Origin: Mesostigma viride
Lineage: Eukaryota; Streptophyta; Mesostigmatophyceae; Mesostigmatales; Mesostigmataceae
Assembly (NCBI GenBank): GCA_009746045.1
Contig: RPFO01000253.1
Span: 434,001 to 498,000, forward strand
Direction of reading: 5' to 3'
Length of the DNA: 64,000 nt
Shown: positions 1-8,891 of the stretch, in pieces
Position numbering within the stretch: the stretch's first letter is position 1
Layout of the letters: every line of letters starts with the position of its first letter
The notes under the pieces: model-generated
The model's input: only the letters and a program-made list of their open reading frames with translations
The model's database searches: none
What the model was told of the DNA's origin: nothing
Program-made: the position numbers and the translations under genes

Positions 1-970
1 GACTGGGCCGCCACACTCTCAACGTTAAGCATCCCGACCACTGATGGGTCCATACACTTCACCACCACGTAGGGGATCAAAACCTTGGTGGCCAGCTGCC
101 ACTCATGGTGTTCACACCAGACGGTGTACAACTGTTGCCACATACGGGCCCACTCGTCGATCTCACGGGGAGTCATGCCCGCATGGAGCTTGGGCACCGC
201 CTTAAAATCTGGCATAGGCGGGGCCTTGACAGGGTCAGGACGCAAGGGGCCGCCCTTGCTGCAGTACGCGGGGCTGGAAAAGGTGAGGGGCTCGTGCCGA
301 CGCGCCCGCATCTCCTGTTGAGAGCCCCGTCCTGCAGGCTGGTCATGCCCACGTAGGGACACAAAGGTGTCCTCCTCACGCTCGGGATCGAGGTCGCCGG
401 ATTCTCGGCGGGGCGCGTAGTCAGCGGACACCCACTGTGACGCAAAGGGGGCTGACTCACGCCGAACGCGAACGGACGTGGGATGCTCATAACCGGGGTC
501 GTCCAGGGGCAGCCGACTGAAATTGGCGTTGGTGGGCGCGCTCCTTGTGGGGAGGGAGGTGGGTACCGTGGGGAAGGGGCCCGGGGGATCGTAGTCCGCG
601 TCCTCAGGATCGGTCTGCACGTGCGCCGACCCTAACGCCCGTGGCGGGGGTCGCGACCAGCTCTCGTTCGCTCCAAAGGAGACCCGACGGGGATCCCTTC
701 CATGACCCAGCCCCGACCCGCCGCGGCCACGCCCTGCCCAAGGGTGAGTCAGGCGCGGGCGGCCTACCCCCAATTGGGAGGATTGCACGAACTCAGCCGG
801 AGGGGCAAACGGCGAACTAGCTACCGGGCTAGCCGCGACCTCTATCTCCTCATCAGCCTCCTGCACGACTTCCACATAGGGTGGTCGCTGCGTAGGAGGT
901 ACCCTGTCCCAGTTACCCATATGCTGGGTCAATACCGGTCGCGATTGCTGCTGCGTCTGCTGTTGCTGTC

Positions 971-1001
<31 letters not shown>

Positions 1002-1342
1002 CATCTGTCGCGACGGCGGAGACTGCTGAGACTGAGGCTGTCGCTGCGGCGACTGCTGAGACAATTGTTGTCGCTGCGGCGACTGCTGTTGCTGATCAAA
1101 CCCTAAGGCAGCTTGTTCTAGCTGCGACTCCAGGGTCGCCTGCCGTTCTGCGGTATCCCTAGCGGCTGCATCGGATCTCCGGGAGCCTCTGGAGCTCCTA
1201 CTGGACTTGCTAGATCTTCTGGAACCGTGACTGGACGTGCTGGATACTTCCTGCCCTGCTCTATTGTCCTCTGGGGACGATCTAATGTTCTGGCCCTCTG
1301 GGGGCGACGTGTTACCACCACCTTGCTTTTTCTTCTTGGGCA
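1..1342 (-). CDS. Gag-like protein of the LTR retrotransposon (partial, runs off the edge)
   Basis: Reading from ATG at 1342 the frame is open to the window edge, at least 447 codons. It starts with a basic, Ser/Arg-rich head (MPKKKKQGGG), followed by Gln/Pro/Ser-rich sequence with a poly-Gln run at about 950-1010, and then a charged domain ending TPREIDEWARMWQQLYTVW, which looks like the start of a retrotransposon Gag capsid domain. No zinc knuckle is reached inside the window. The assignment rests on composition, position after LTR and primer site, and the helical capsid-like segment. Confidence 0.65.
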
Positions 1343-1536
1343 TTCTGGGCCCTCGTACCGTACCAGCACCTTACACAGTACCTTACACAGTACCTCCCCA
1401 AACACAGGCAGGCAAGAGAGAAAAGAGCAGAAGCCACAACTAATGCTTCTAATAGTACTAATATTATCGACTAACTATGGTATCTAAGCTAATAGCAGGC
1501 TCACTCTATACTAGTATCTAGAAGCGGTAGTAATGC

Positions 1537-1890
1537 TTATGCCCTAGCGGCTGGGCCCAGGTGAAGCTGCTCCAGTGCATGCAACACATCCTGTGCAGGT
1601 AACTGGGTGCCACGCCTAGTCTGGTGCAGCCCTTCTGGGAGGGGCATATTATCCCTAATAAACTGATCTGCCTCAGCTAATGTATTAAATCCCTGCCATC
1701 TAGCTAACGACGCTGGGTGTAAGACCTTATCCTTAATATGATTGCTACACGCAGCCCAACTATAGAAAATGCCTGGTTGGCCTGTGGCCCCGTCATGTGC
1801 TACTGCGTAGTATAGGTATTGGGATCTACCTCCTTGATTAATACGCCTATATCCTCCTTCATTATTACGTCTGCTGCGGGAGGTTCCCAT
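1537..1890 (-). CDS. Small viroplasmin / RNase H1 hybrid-binding-domain protein of the LTR element
   Basis: A 117-residue ORF between primer site and Gag. Residues about 27-75 match the caulimovirus viroplasmin / RNase H1 N-terminal fold: YYAVAHDG, then GQPGIFYSWAAC, then WQGFNTLAEADQFI. In RNase H1 this fold binds RNA:DNA hybrids. A separate ORF of this kind ahead of gag is unusual for an LTR element. It may bind the reverse-transcription intermediate or be an untranslated or spliced leader; neither is shown. ATG at 1890. Confidence 0.6.
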   Translation of the reverse strand: MGTSRSRRNNEGGYRRINQGGRSQYLYYAVAHDGATGQPGIFYSWAACSNHIKDKVLHPASLARWQGFNTLAEADQFIRDNMPLPEGLHQTRRGTQLPAQDVLHALEQLHLGPAARA

Positions 1891-2505
1891 GAACTACCGA
1901 TTAGGTATAAAGCAATATCACACGGTGTTCAAGCATGCAATGCAGGAAGGGGAAAGAAAGGGAGGAAAGCCCACCCAGGATACCTCTACGTGCAGGTGAC
2001 GTGCTCACAGCGAGAGAGAAGCACAAGGCAGAAACAAAACGTTCACAAACAATACGAAGAACGTTGAGGTACAGCCACCGGCAACACAGTAAGGCAACGG
2101 CCAGCCGGTGACTACCCTCGAGCCGTAGGCAGCGTTGCCCTCTGGGGGTCCGCCCACGGCTCACGAACGTTGGCCTCTGGGGCAACGTGGGTACCAACAG
2201 TCACGAACATGAAATCGGACACGACATAAAACATATACCCCGTTGCTACGCGCGTGGGTAAGACAGGGGGGGGAGCAAGAGGGAAATCAGGGAAATCTTA
2301 CCACTTGCATGGACGTCTAGCGTCCTTAGACACCCCTCAACGGGTTAAGAGGTCTTGGATGGCGTTCCGGCTGTGGCTATAGCTGTCCTGAGCGTCACCG
2401 GGATCTGGCAACCGCCTTTGCTGGGCGGGATGAACCCTGTCGGCTCTGGGCCTTTGCTAAGCTAAATCCGGCTCTGGGCCGCCATGTTAAACCACCCTAA
2501 CCTAA

Positions 2506-2517
2506 CCTCCGATACCA
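2506..2517 (-). other. Primer binding site of the LTR element
   Basis: The minus strand reads TGGTATCGGAGG one base inside the LTR end. This resembles TGGTATCAGAGC, the site complementary to the 3' end of initiator tRNA-Met that many plant and algal LTR elements use to prime reverse transcription. Confidence 0.65.
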
Positions 2518-2518
2518 G

Positions 2519-3205
2519 TGTAACGAACCCATCTGGGTCGTGCGAAAGATCCTATTGTTAAGGTAGGTTATTCCCGGTTTCTTGGCTAACCACGACCACT
2601 CTCTGGGAGTGGGATTAACGGAACAGGCGTGGCTTTAGGCCTGTTACGGCTCGCGTTGATTAATATTGCATTAATCTACACAATCCACATTTAGGATGGA
2701 GCTACCAAATGCAGTTGGAATTATGCCCCAGGTTCAGACAGGTGAAAACACACACTTTATTCCGAACCAAGAGGACGAGACTCTCGTCCTCGGACCAATT
2801 TCACCTAGGTCTGCCACCAGGCTGGCAAGGGGCGCCGACATGGCGCCGGCCTTCCAGAGAATTCCGAAACATGCAGTCCACACAAGATCCTCGGGTCGAC
2901 ATCGACCCTCGCCAGGCTACAGAATCCACGCATGGGTACAATATCTCAACCAGCTATAAAGTACGCAGCGCGGCGCGACTGCACCGGCCTACTAGCTCTA
3001 GAAGATCTCGTACATCAACCTAGGCCCAAAATAACCGGTCCGAATCACACAAACTATCATAGTTCCATACAAAAGTCCTGACCAAGGGACAATTCCCAAA
3101 TTAAGTCCCGAAATGAGTCCCAAAGTCCTACGGACTTATGACAACAAGCCAAAATACATAATTTATTCCATTGTTGCGCCCGTTCCAAGGGTCGGGTTCG
3201 CAACA
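2519..3205 (-). repeat. 5' LTR of the minus-strand retrotransposon (687 bp)
   Basis: On the plus strand the segment starts TGTAACGAACCC and ends GGGTTCGCAACA, a TG..CA unit with near-inverted 12-bp ends. It lies directly beside a primer-binding-site-like sequence on its Gag side. The partner LTR is outside the window, so the ends are inferred from the inverted termini and the adjacent primer site. Confidence 0.7.
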
Positions 3206-3857
3206 GTTTGGCTGCATTTTTGGTCGTGTTTGGGCATTTGGCCTCGTGGGGAGGAGGGCGAACGGCATATTCCCGGCATATTCCGGGAATATTCCCACGA
3301 ATATGCCGTGGGACGGTCGCTAGAAGGAAACGGTCGCGCCACGTCGGCAGTTACGCGACAGTGCTACGGACTGTCGTGGCAGTCTGACGGTTCTGACAGG
3401 TGTCAGACGGGACAGCGTGCCGACTGTCGTGGCAGATCTTCGTAACCGACGCGCGGCGGAACCGGCGCGGCGCGGACTGACGTGGCACGCTGTCAGATCT
3501 GACGTGGCACGGTACTGACATGGCAGGCCGTCCGAACCGGCAGCTGACGGATACAGTCTTGTACGGACTGTCATGTCAGACCGTCCAGGTTGCCACGTGG
3601 CAGTATGGCATGACACTTGGACGGATTCTAGTGGGAAATCCTACAATACACAAGCAGTTGCGTATTTGTAGTAATCTGTACTATCTGTAGTGTCGTCTAG
3701 TGCATTTCTACTCTTATTATACTATCTGTACTACGATTCCTAGTGCAATTGTACGATGAGACGCCATGAGATAGAGACAAAGTCATGGATTTCCATTAAA
3801 ATCATAATAAGGCTTGATGCCCATAGGGGACTTTGTCTATTCCAAAGGGGCACTTAG
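3206..3857. promoter_or_regulatory. Promoter-like block with no attached gene
   Basis: This gene-free stretch has the palindromic motifs found upstream of the neighbouring intronless genes: clustered GAATATTC-type sites at 3266-3312 with CGGCATATTC and GAATATGCCG as inverted ends, many TGACGTGGCA or TGTCGTGGCA repeats at 3370-3600, and CCACGTGGC at 3593-3601. No start codon of a recognisable gene follows on either strand: the gene to the right ends here and the LTR element abuts on the left. It may be a promoter separated from its gene by the LTR insertion. Confidence 0.45.
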
Positions 3858-4493
3858 TTAGTGAACCCCCTCCAGGGCCAGGCGGCGACAGAACTTGTCG
3901 TACATCTTGTCGCAGGTGGCATTCATGACCCTCAGTTCCCTCTCGCAGGCAGCGGGGGAAAAGTTGACAGGCAGATAGGCGTCGTACTCGGCCTTCACGA
4001 GGTCCACGAGCACACGGCAATGCTCCTCTGCGGTCTTATCCTTATCCACCTGAGGAATGGATTCAACATACTCCTTCATCACATCCCACAGGCGGGGAAT
4101 CGCGCAAACGCGGTCAGACAGCTTAACCTCTAGGTCGATGGCCAGAGTTGCCACCTCCATACGCCTATCGCCATACTTGCAGGCGTCCATCCTCTTCTCA
4201 AAAGTGGAAAGGGACTGCACACCGCCTTGGGCGATGGCGATGGCAAAGTTGCGCAGGGCCCATCCTGTATAGTGGCAAAACGGCCCTGGCTGCCTGCGCT
4301 TAGAGAGGAAGCGCCCCTCAAGCTCAGTGGCAATAGCATCCAACAGCTGCATCCTTCGCTGCTCTGTCTTAGCTTTGACAGCGTCCCACGGCACTTGCAG
4401 CTCCTTGCTGACACCACACCCGTGGGGCCATGCCAACTCCACGATTTCGTGCACAATCTCAGCTGGCAGGCTGTTAAAAGTGGCAGCGGCCAT
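3858..4493 (-). CDS. F-box-like intronless protein, copy 1
   Basis: 211 residues from ATG at 4493. The N-terminus FNSLPAEIVHEIVELAWPHG has the LPxEIxxxIxxLxWP pattern of an F-box, the helical motif that docks substrate adaptors on Skp1 in SCF ubiquitin ligases. The rest is helical and charged without a recognisable repeat domain. It is clearly paralogous to the gene at 42025-42633 (same MAAA(T/S)FNSLPAEI head and GCGV motif) and more distantly to 7163-7834. It diverges from the gene at 4965 across a shared promoter. The F-box reading is from the short motif only; substrate unknown. Confidence 0.65.
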   Translation of the reverse strand: MAAATFNSLPAEIVHEIVELAWPHGCGVSKELQVPWDAVKAKTEQRRMQLLDAIATELEGRFLSKRRQPGPFCHYTGWALRNFAIAIAQGGVQSLSTFEKRMDACKYGDRRMEVATLAIDLEVKLSDRVCAIPRLWDVMKEYVESIPQVDKDKTAEEHCRVLVDLVKAEYDAYLPVNFSPAACERELRVMNATCDKMYDKFCRRLALEGVH

Positions 4494-4964
4494 GTCTTCT
4501 TTGTGGTAGTGGTGCTAGTGCTGTTGGGATGCTGGAGCAGGCGAGAAGTGCCCACTTTGACGTGGTGTCGGACCTTTGTACCTCGCCCCACGGCATCTTC
4601 GCGGAATATTCCGTGGACCGACGATCTCCCACGGGACGCCGCCACGTGGCAGAGATCGGACGGTCCACGGCAATTCAGATCTCCCATGATAGTACGGCGT
4701 ATCTCGGACACGGCGCGGCGCTTGTACGGCCGGACCAGTATCATGGATACTGGTCCGAGTACCGTGGCACGGCATTCCGCCACGTCACTACCGCGCCGCG
4801 CCGCGCCGCGCCACGAAACCTTCTGGAGGATCGATCCCAGCCGTCCGATGAAGATCTCGTGGGAGGACGAGTTTCCACAGGTACAAAGGTCGTGCAGGCC
4901 TACCAAATGCACCATCACACCACAGAACAGCCATAGCCAGCGCAGAAAACAACAGCAGACCGCC
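4494..4964. promoter_or_regulatory. Bidirectional promoter between two divergent intronless genes
   Basis: Contains a GGAATATTCC site (about 4589-4598), repeated GCCACGT and CACGTGGC sites, GC-rich CGCGCCGCGCC runs, and a perfect 11-bp inverted repeat with a 3-nt centre at 4732-4756 (GGACCAGTATC...GATACTGGTCC). GAATATTC fits nGAAnnTTCn, the half-unit of heat-shock elements. The same motif set precedes the other intronless genes at 7.1, 38.4, 38.8 and 42.7 kb, suggesting common control. Confidence 0.5.
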
Positions 4965-6152
4965 ATGTCTCAGCTTGATGCAGCAGCTGTGCAAGTGTTC
5001 AGGCGTCAGACTAGGGCACAGACTAGGGCCTTGCTTGGGCTTGGTTCTCCCAGATGCTATGGGTTGCCATATCCTCGCTGCACAAAAACTAGGACTGGTT
5101 GTTCCGCCATAGCTCCTGCGCTTGTGCCAGTGCCTGCGCCTGTGCCAGCGCCAGTGCCTGTGATTGTGCCAGTGCCAGTGCCTGCTGCGCCAGTGCCTGA
5201 GCCTGTGTACGTGCCTGCTCCTCTCCCTGGGCTATTCGCCCCTCGGTTTAAGGACTCTGACATTTGGCCTCCAGCAGGCCATGTGTGGCCAAATGGTAGT
5301 GGCGATTCCAAGTTTCCTCTGGTGCATTGCGTCACCTGCAAAAAGGTGCCGGAGAGGGCAGTGTGCAAGAAGGAGAACGGGGAGATGCAGTGCCGGGGGT
5401 GCGCTCTGGATGAACTGAGCGACAAGGTGGATGCACTAGGTCCCTCTCCTCCCACGGAGCAGGTGCAGGAGACTGTCAAGAATTTTGACACGGGCTTGCA
5501 GATTTACAAGTACGAATATGAGCCCAAGCGTCTCCCACCTCCTCCCACCGGCTACCCTCTGTCCAAGTGCATGTGCGCTGTGTGCAAGAAGCCTGCTCTC
5601 CACGCGCACGAAGTGGTGAAGGAGGTCACCCCTCAGATGCTGGAGACCACTTCCCATTTCCGTGTTGCCAAGCTCGTGGTTGGCGACGTCGTTTGTGGGA
5701 TCTGCCGCAACGAGTTCCTGGCCCAGTATGTCGACAACAACGTGGTCATCAGCAAGGCCATGTCTCGCGGCATGCAGTATTGGGAGTACAAGGGCCATAT
5801 CGATGAGGTGTTCCAGTACAACGAGGAACTCCACAAGATGGCAGAGCGCGCCCAGGACAACACGCACGACGGCCCCTCCAGTGACAAGTTTTACTGGCCT
5901 CGCAGGCAGTGCCAGAAGTGCATGAAGCGCATCGACATCAACGTGCAGAACCTGTATGTGGCTCCAAGGCCTCGTTCTTTAGACGTTGACTTGGTCTGCT
6001 ACGAGTGCGCCAAGTTCTGCAGCCTTGTTTCTGAGGCTGTCGCTTTCCCGGGCTTTAGCCGCCCCAACAACCGTCTCAAGCGTAATGCAGAGGCCGGGGG
6101 CTTCCTTCTGTACGATGTTGTGGGGTCCAACAAGCCCTATTTCTTCGCGTAG
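4965..6152 (+). CDS. Cysteine-rich zinc-finger protein with Pro/Val-rich linker
   Basis: 395 residues from ATG at 4965. A short N-terminal segment leads into a Pro/Val/Ala repeat region (roughly 48-85) and then three clusters of CxxC pairs: VHCVTCKK...MQCRGCAL (about 122-150), CMCAVCKK...VVCGICRN (about 200-250) and CQKCMK...LVCYECAKFC (about 313-350). Their spacing suggests treble-clef or RING-like zinc binding. Similar Cys-pair usage occurs in the 37677-38345 protein. No catalytic domain seen. Possibly a ubiquitin-ligase-type or DNA-binding zinc protein; function unknown. Intronless; two hairpins follow the stop (GGGCA..TGCCC at 6163-6178 and AGCCT..AGGCT at 6184-6197). Confidence 0.7.
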   Translation: MSQLDAAAVQVFRRQTRAQTRALLGLGSPRCYGLPYPRCTKTRTGCSAIAPALVPVPAPVPAPVPVIVPVPVPAAPVPEPVYVPAPLPGLFAPRFKDSDIWPPAGHVWPNGSGDSKFPLVHCVTCKKVPERAVCKKENGEMQCRGCALDELSDKVDALGPSPPTEQVQETVKNFDTGLQIYKYEYEPKRLPPPPTGYPLSKCMCAVCKKPALHAHEVVKEVTPQMLETTSHFRVAKLVVGDVVCGICRNEFLAQYVDNNVVISKAMSRGMQYWEYKGHIDEVFQYNEELHKMAERAQDNTHDGPSSDKFYWPRRQCQKCMKRIDINVQNLYVAPRPRSLDVDLVCYECAKFCSLVSEAVAFPGFSRPNNRLKRNAEAGGFLLYDVVGSNKPYFFA

Positions 6153-6297
6153 GGTGTCATCTGGGCACTTCATTGCCCATGCAAGCCTATGGAGGCTACT
6201 GTTGATAGGGACTTGTGGTATTCTATTTTGTAATGAATAAGACTCTTTGCATGCAAATCCAACACTCATGCACTAGGCGTAGGACTTGACTTGTTTG

Positions 6298-6905
6298 CGA
6301 AAAGTTCGGGCTATGCGGATAGCCCGAACTTTTGGGGATAGCCCGAACTTTTGGAAACCTTGCTAGGGAAAAGTAAAAGTTTCCAGTGGGGATCCCAGCC
6401 ATTTGAAAAGTTCGGGCTATGGTTCGGGCTATCAGTTTATAGCCCGAACCGGACCCTTTTGCCCCTTGGACGGTGGTGTCATGCATTGTACATGGGGTAG
6501 GGACTTGGTTATTTGGACAGTGTGCAGTGTATATGTGTGTGTTTCTTCCTTAGATTGCTAACACATAAAATATAGGGGTATTTCCTGTATATACAGATAG
6601 GATTGCTAACACATAAAATATAGGGGTATTAGCTATGATTATTTATAGATGACAATTGCTAACACATAAAATTTTATGTGTTGGGAAACAGGGTAAAAGA
6701 AAGAGTAGCATTCACCCATAGCAACACACCGCCCAGAAGGGAAAAAGGGGCGGTTCGGGCTATAAATCGATAGCCCGAACCATAGCCCGAACTTTTCAAA
6801 ATGGCTGGGATCCCCACTGGAAACTTTTACTTTCCCCTAGCAAGGTTTCGAAAAGTTCGGGCTATCCCAAAAAGTTCGGGCTATCCGCATAGCACGAACT
6901 TTTCG
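6298..6905. mobile_element. Foldback (long-TIR) element, copy 1
   Basis: A 608-bp inverted repeat. The left arm (6298-about 6480) and right arm (about 6725-6905) are near-perfect reverse complements of roughly 180 bp, each built from repeats of AAAAGTTCGGGCTAT. The centre carries direct repeats of TTGCTAACACATAAAATAT and one copy in the opposite sense. There is no coding capacity and no clear target-site duplication. A related, diverged copy lies at 35980-36739. Confidence 0.8.
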
Positions 6906-7162
6906 TGGGAGCCTATGGTCGAATGCCACGTGGCATGATATCTCACGAGAATTGCCAGCGCCGCGCCGACGCGACGCTCCAACGGTATTATCGTGGGACG
7001 CCGCGCCGGCGCGACGCTTGCACGGCACTATCGTGGGACGCCGTGGCCGCGAGGGTATAAAAGCGGAGTCACGGGCGTTTGGGGGTAGGTCTCGCCTCCG
7101 ACACTGCCAGGCACACAGTCATCCACACGCAGACAGCCATCCTTACAGCTGTAAAATACACA
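6906..7162 (+). promoter_or_regulatory. Promoter of the F-box-like gene at 7163
   Basis: GCCACGTGGCATG at about 6923-6935, repeated GGGACGCCG(C/T)G and GCGCCG(A/G)CGCGACGC units, and a canonical TATA box TATAAAAG at 7056-7063, about 100 bp ahead of the ATG. The sequence after the TATA box (CGGAGT) recurs in the promoters near 38.41 and 38.78 kb, so the core promoter is shared. Confidence 0.65.
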
Positions 7163-7834
7163 ATGGCCCATGCTGGTGCTACTTTCGAGGATCTGCCAAG
7201 CGAAATTTTGTACGTGTTGGCAGAGCTCAGCTGGCCCTACTTGCGTGGTGTGAACAAGGCCTCTCACAAGGAATGGGAGGCCGTGCTGGCGATAATGGAG
7301 GCAAAGGTTCGCGCTGTGCGCAATTTGATTGACGAGGAACTGGAGTTCCGCGATGCCAACCCCTATTGGTGGTTCGTCGATATAAAGAAGGTGACACCCC
7401 GCCGCCTGTATGAGATGACGCCTGATCAGCTGAGGGCCATTTATGACAAGGTGTCTGTGCCCCGCTTGCGTGAGGCGGAGGGGTACTTGTACACTACCCG
7501 CGCTGATCGTTTGGAGCAGATGGATCACGCGTACACTGATTTTGTGGAGGTGATCAACCGAACTGTCAAGGTCCCCGTGGGCCCCCGCACTAAGGCGGCG
7601 AGGGACGCCTATTTTGCGTCCATTCCTGATGTGGATCGCGAGAATGTGATGGAGCGTCGCGTGGATGAGTTGGTCACTGTTCTGTGCGCGGGACTGGTGG
7701 CTGACGACACGGAGGCCAACGGGGGCGTGCCAACGGGTTTGGCCGACCTTCTCATCGACATTTTCAATGATTACAAGCACCGGATGATCAGTCGTATCTT
7801 CACCCATCCCTCGTATAACCGGGTGATGCCTTAA
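7163..7834 (+). CDS. F-box-like intronless protein, divergent copy
   Basis: 223 residues from ATG at 7163, preceded by a TATA box. N-terminal FEDLPSEILYVLAELSWPYL is F-box-like and aligns with the heads of 3858-4493 and 42025-42633. The remainder is helical, with a family-like segment KAARDAYFASIPDVDREN that echoes AAKDDFIASLPSPDNQF in the 42 kb copy, which supports homology beyond the F-box. Likely a substrate adaptor of an SCF-type complex, by inference from the motif. A 9-bp stem hairpin follows the stop at 7857-7882. Confidence 0.65.
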   Translation: MAHAGATFEDLPSEILYVLAELSWPYLRGVNKASHKEWEAVLAIMEAKVRAVRNLIDEELEFRDANPYWWFVDIKKVTPRRLYEMTPDQLRAIYDKVSVPRLREAEGYLYTTRADRLEQMDHAYTDFVEVINRTVKVPVGPRTKAARDAYFASIPDVDRENVMERRVDELVTVLCAGLVADDTEANGGVPTGLADLLIDIFNDYKHRMISRIFTHPSYNRVMP

Positions 7835-7856
7835 ACAGGCAAATAGGGATCAACTG

Positions 7857-7882
7857 ATATAGCCTATTGGAAAAGGCTATAT
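7857..7882 (+). terminator. 3' hairpin after the F-box-like gene
   Basis: ATATAGCCT pairs perfectly with AGGCTATAT across an 8-nt loop, 23 bases after the stop codon at 7834. Small hairpins of this kind also follow the genes ending at 6152, 42025 and near 44.83 kb. In Mimivirus and Pandoravirus, 3' hairpins mark transcript ends; whether that applies here is inference. Confidence 0.5.
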
Positions 7883-8059
7883 CCCATGGACTGTCTTATA
7901 TAACTTTTAATAAGACCCGATTCCTATTGAAATTTGTCTCACAATGAGTCCCACAATGAGCCCCATTAAAAAAAAATCTAAACCGCATACTATAAATAGC
8001 TAATGGAGCTATAGGGGTACCAGATTCCCACGAAGAATAGGGATTCCCCGCCACCCGCG

Positions 8060-8680
8060 CCTGTCACGTGACTTGTCTGCCACGTGGCACGATCCGATTG
8101 GTCAGCCCAGTCCCGTGGGATTCCAGAGTTACATGGTGCCACGTGGCAGCAGCCCATTTGACAGGGTGTCCCCATGGGACGCCAGGGACCCCCATGGGTG
8201 CCACGTGGCAGGATCCCATTGGACAGGGTGTATCATGGGACGCCAGGGTCCCGTGGGTGCCACGTGGCGGGTTCCGATTGGACAGGGAGTACCATGGGAG
8301 TACAGGGTCCCACGGATATTCAGGGTCCCTGGTGCCACGTGGCAGTTACCGATTGGACAGGGAGTCCCATGGGTGCCACGTGGCGGCGTCCCATTGGACA
8401 GGGAGTACCATGGGAGTACAGGGTCCCACGGAGATTCAGGGTCCCTGGTGCCACGTGGCAGTTACCGATTGGACAGGGAGTCCCATGGGTGCCACGTGGC
8501 GGCGTCCCATTGGACAGGGAGGTCCCATGGGTGGCCAGGGTCCCAGGGGTCCCCGGTGCCACGTGGCGGTCGCCGATTGGTCAGATAGTCCCATGGGAAT
8601 CTCAGGGTGCCACGTGGCAGCCTCCCATTGGCGGCTACTACGCCAGGGTCCCTGGCAGGGTCCCACGATATATTTATCCC
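8060..8680 (+). promoter_or_regulatory. Tandem array of G-box plus CCAAT-box modules ending in a TATA-like site
   Basis: About ten copies of the module GCCACGTGGC, then about 7 bp, then (C/G)ATTGG(A/T)CAG, each separated by GGGAGTCCCATGGG-like spacer. The CACGTG core is a G-box (bHLH/bZIP site) and ATTGG is an inverted CCAAT box (NF-Y site), held at constant spacing. A TATA-like ATATATTTAT lies at 8669-8678. No gene of the accessory type follows: the next sequence is the viral island. Internal duplication of whole modules is visible (8330-8405 versus 8450-8525). Confidence 0.6.
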
Positions 8681-8689
8681 AACAATTGA

Positions 8690-8713
8690 CGGGTTAGAGG
8701 CGCCTCTAACCCG
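8690..8713. repeat. Perfect 24-bp palindrome at the left edge of the viral island
   Basis: CGGGTTAGAGGC is followed at once by its exact reverse complement GCCTCTAACCCG. It lies between the G-box array and the first viral ORF, so it marks or is close to the left junction. No second copy was seen at the right end near 35.8 kb. Confidence 0.6.
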
Positions 8714-8891
8714 ACGGGCCGCGCCACTCGGGTGGGCCGAGGGGCCCGCGAGTGGCTGATGATGATCCCCACCGCATCCTGTCGACACCGTCGCGGTGCT
8801 GAACCCCGACACGGGGCGGCCTACGAGGGCCGTCAGGCCCGTGTCGTGGGCGTGGCACTGGATGGGCTTGTCGGGGATCCCCGGGCTCGCG

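Larger units (their letters stand above)
1..3205 (-). mobile_element. LTR retrotransposon, 5' part, running off the window edge
   Basis: On the minus strand the order is LTR (3205-2519), primer binding site, a small viroplasmin-like ORF and a long Gag ORF that leaves the window at base 1. The LTR ends form a short inverted pair (TGTAACGAACCC / GGGTTCGCAACA). The primer site resembles the initiator-tRNA-Met type common in Copia elements, but Pol lies outside the window, so the superfamily is open. The visible Gag frame is uninterrupted, so this copy looks whole as far as it can be seen and is probably young. Confidence 0.8.

Noticed and set aside
4227-6152. 641-codon version of the zinc-finger gene starting at 4227
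   Set aside because: The first 246 codons cross the F-box gene antisense and the shared promoter; the ATG at 4965 fits the promoter layout and protein composition.
8068-8697. Overlapping 170-209-codon ORFs in both strands
   Set aside because: They are produced by the repeated G-box/CCAAT modules and have repetitive, non-protein-like composition.
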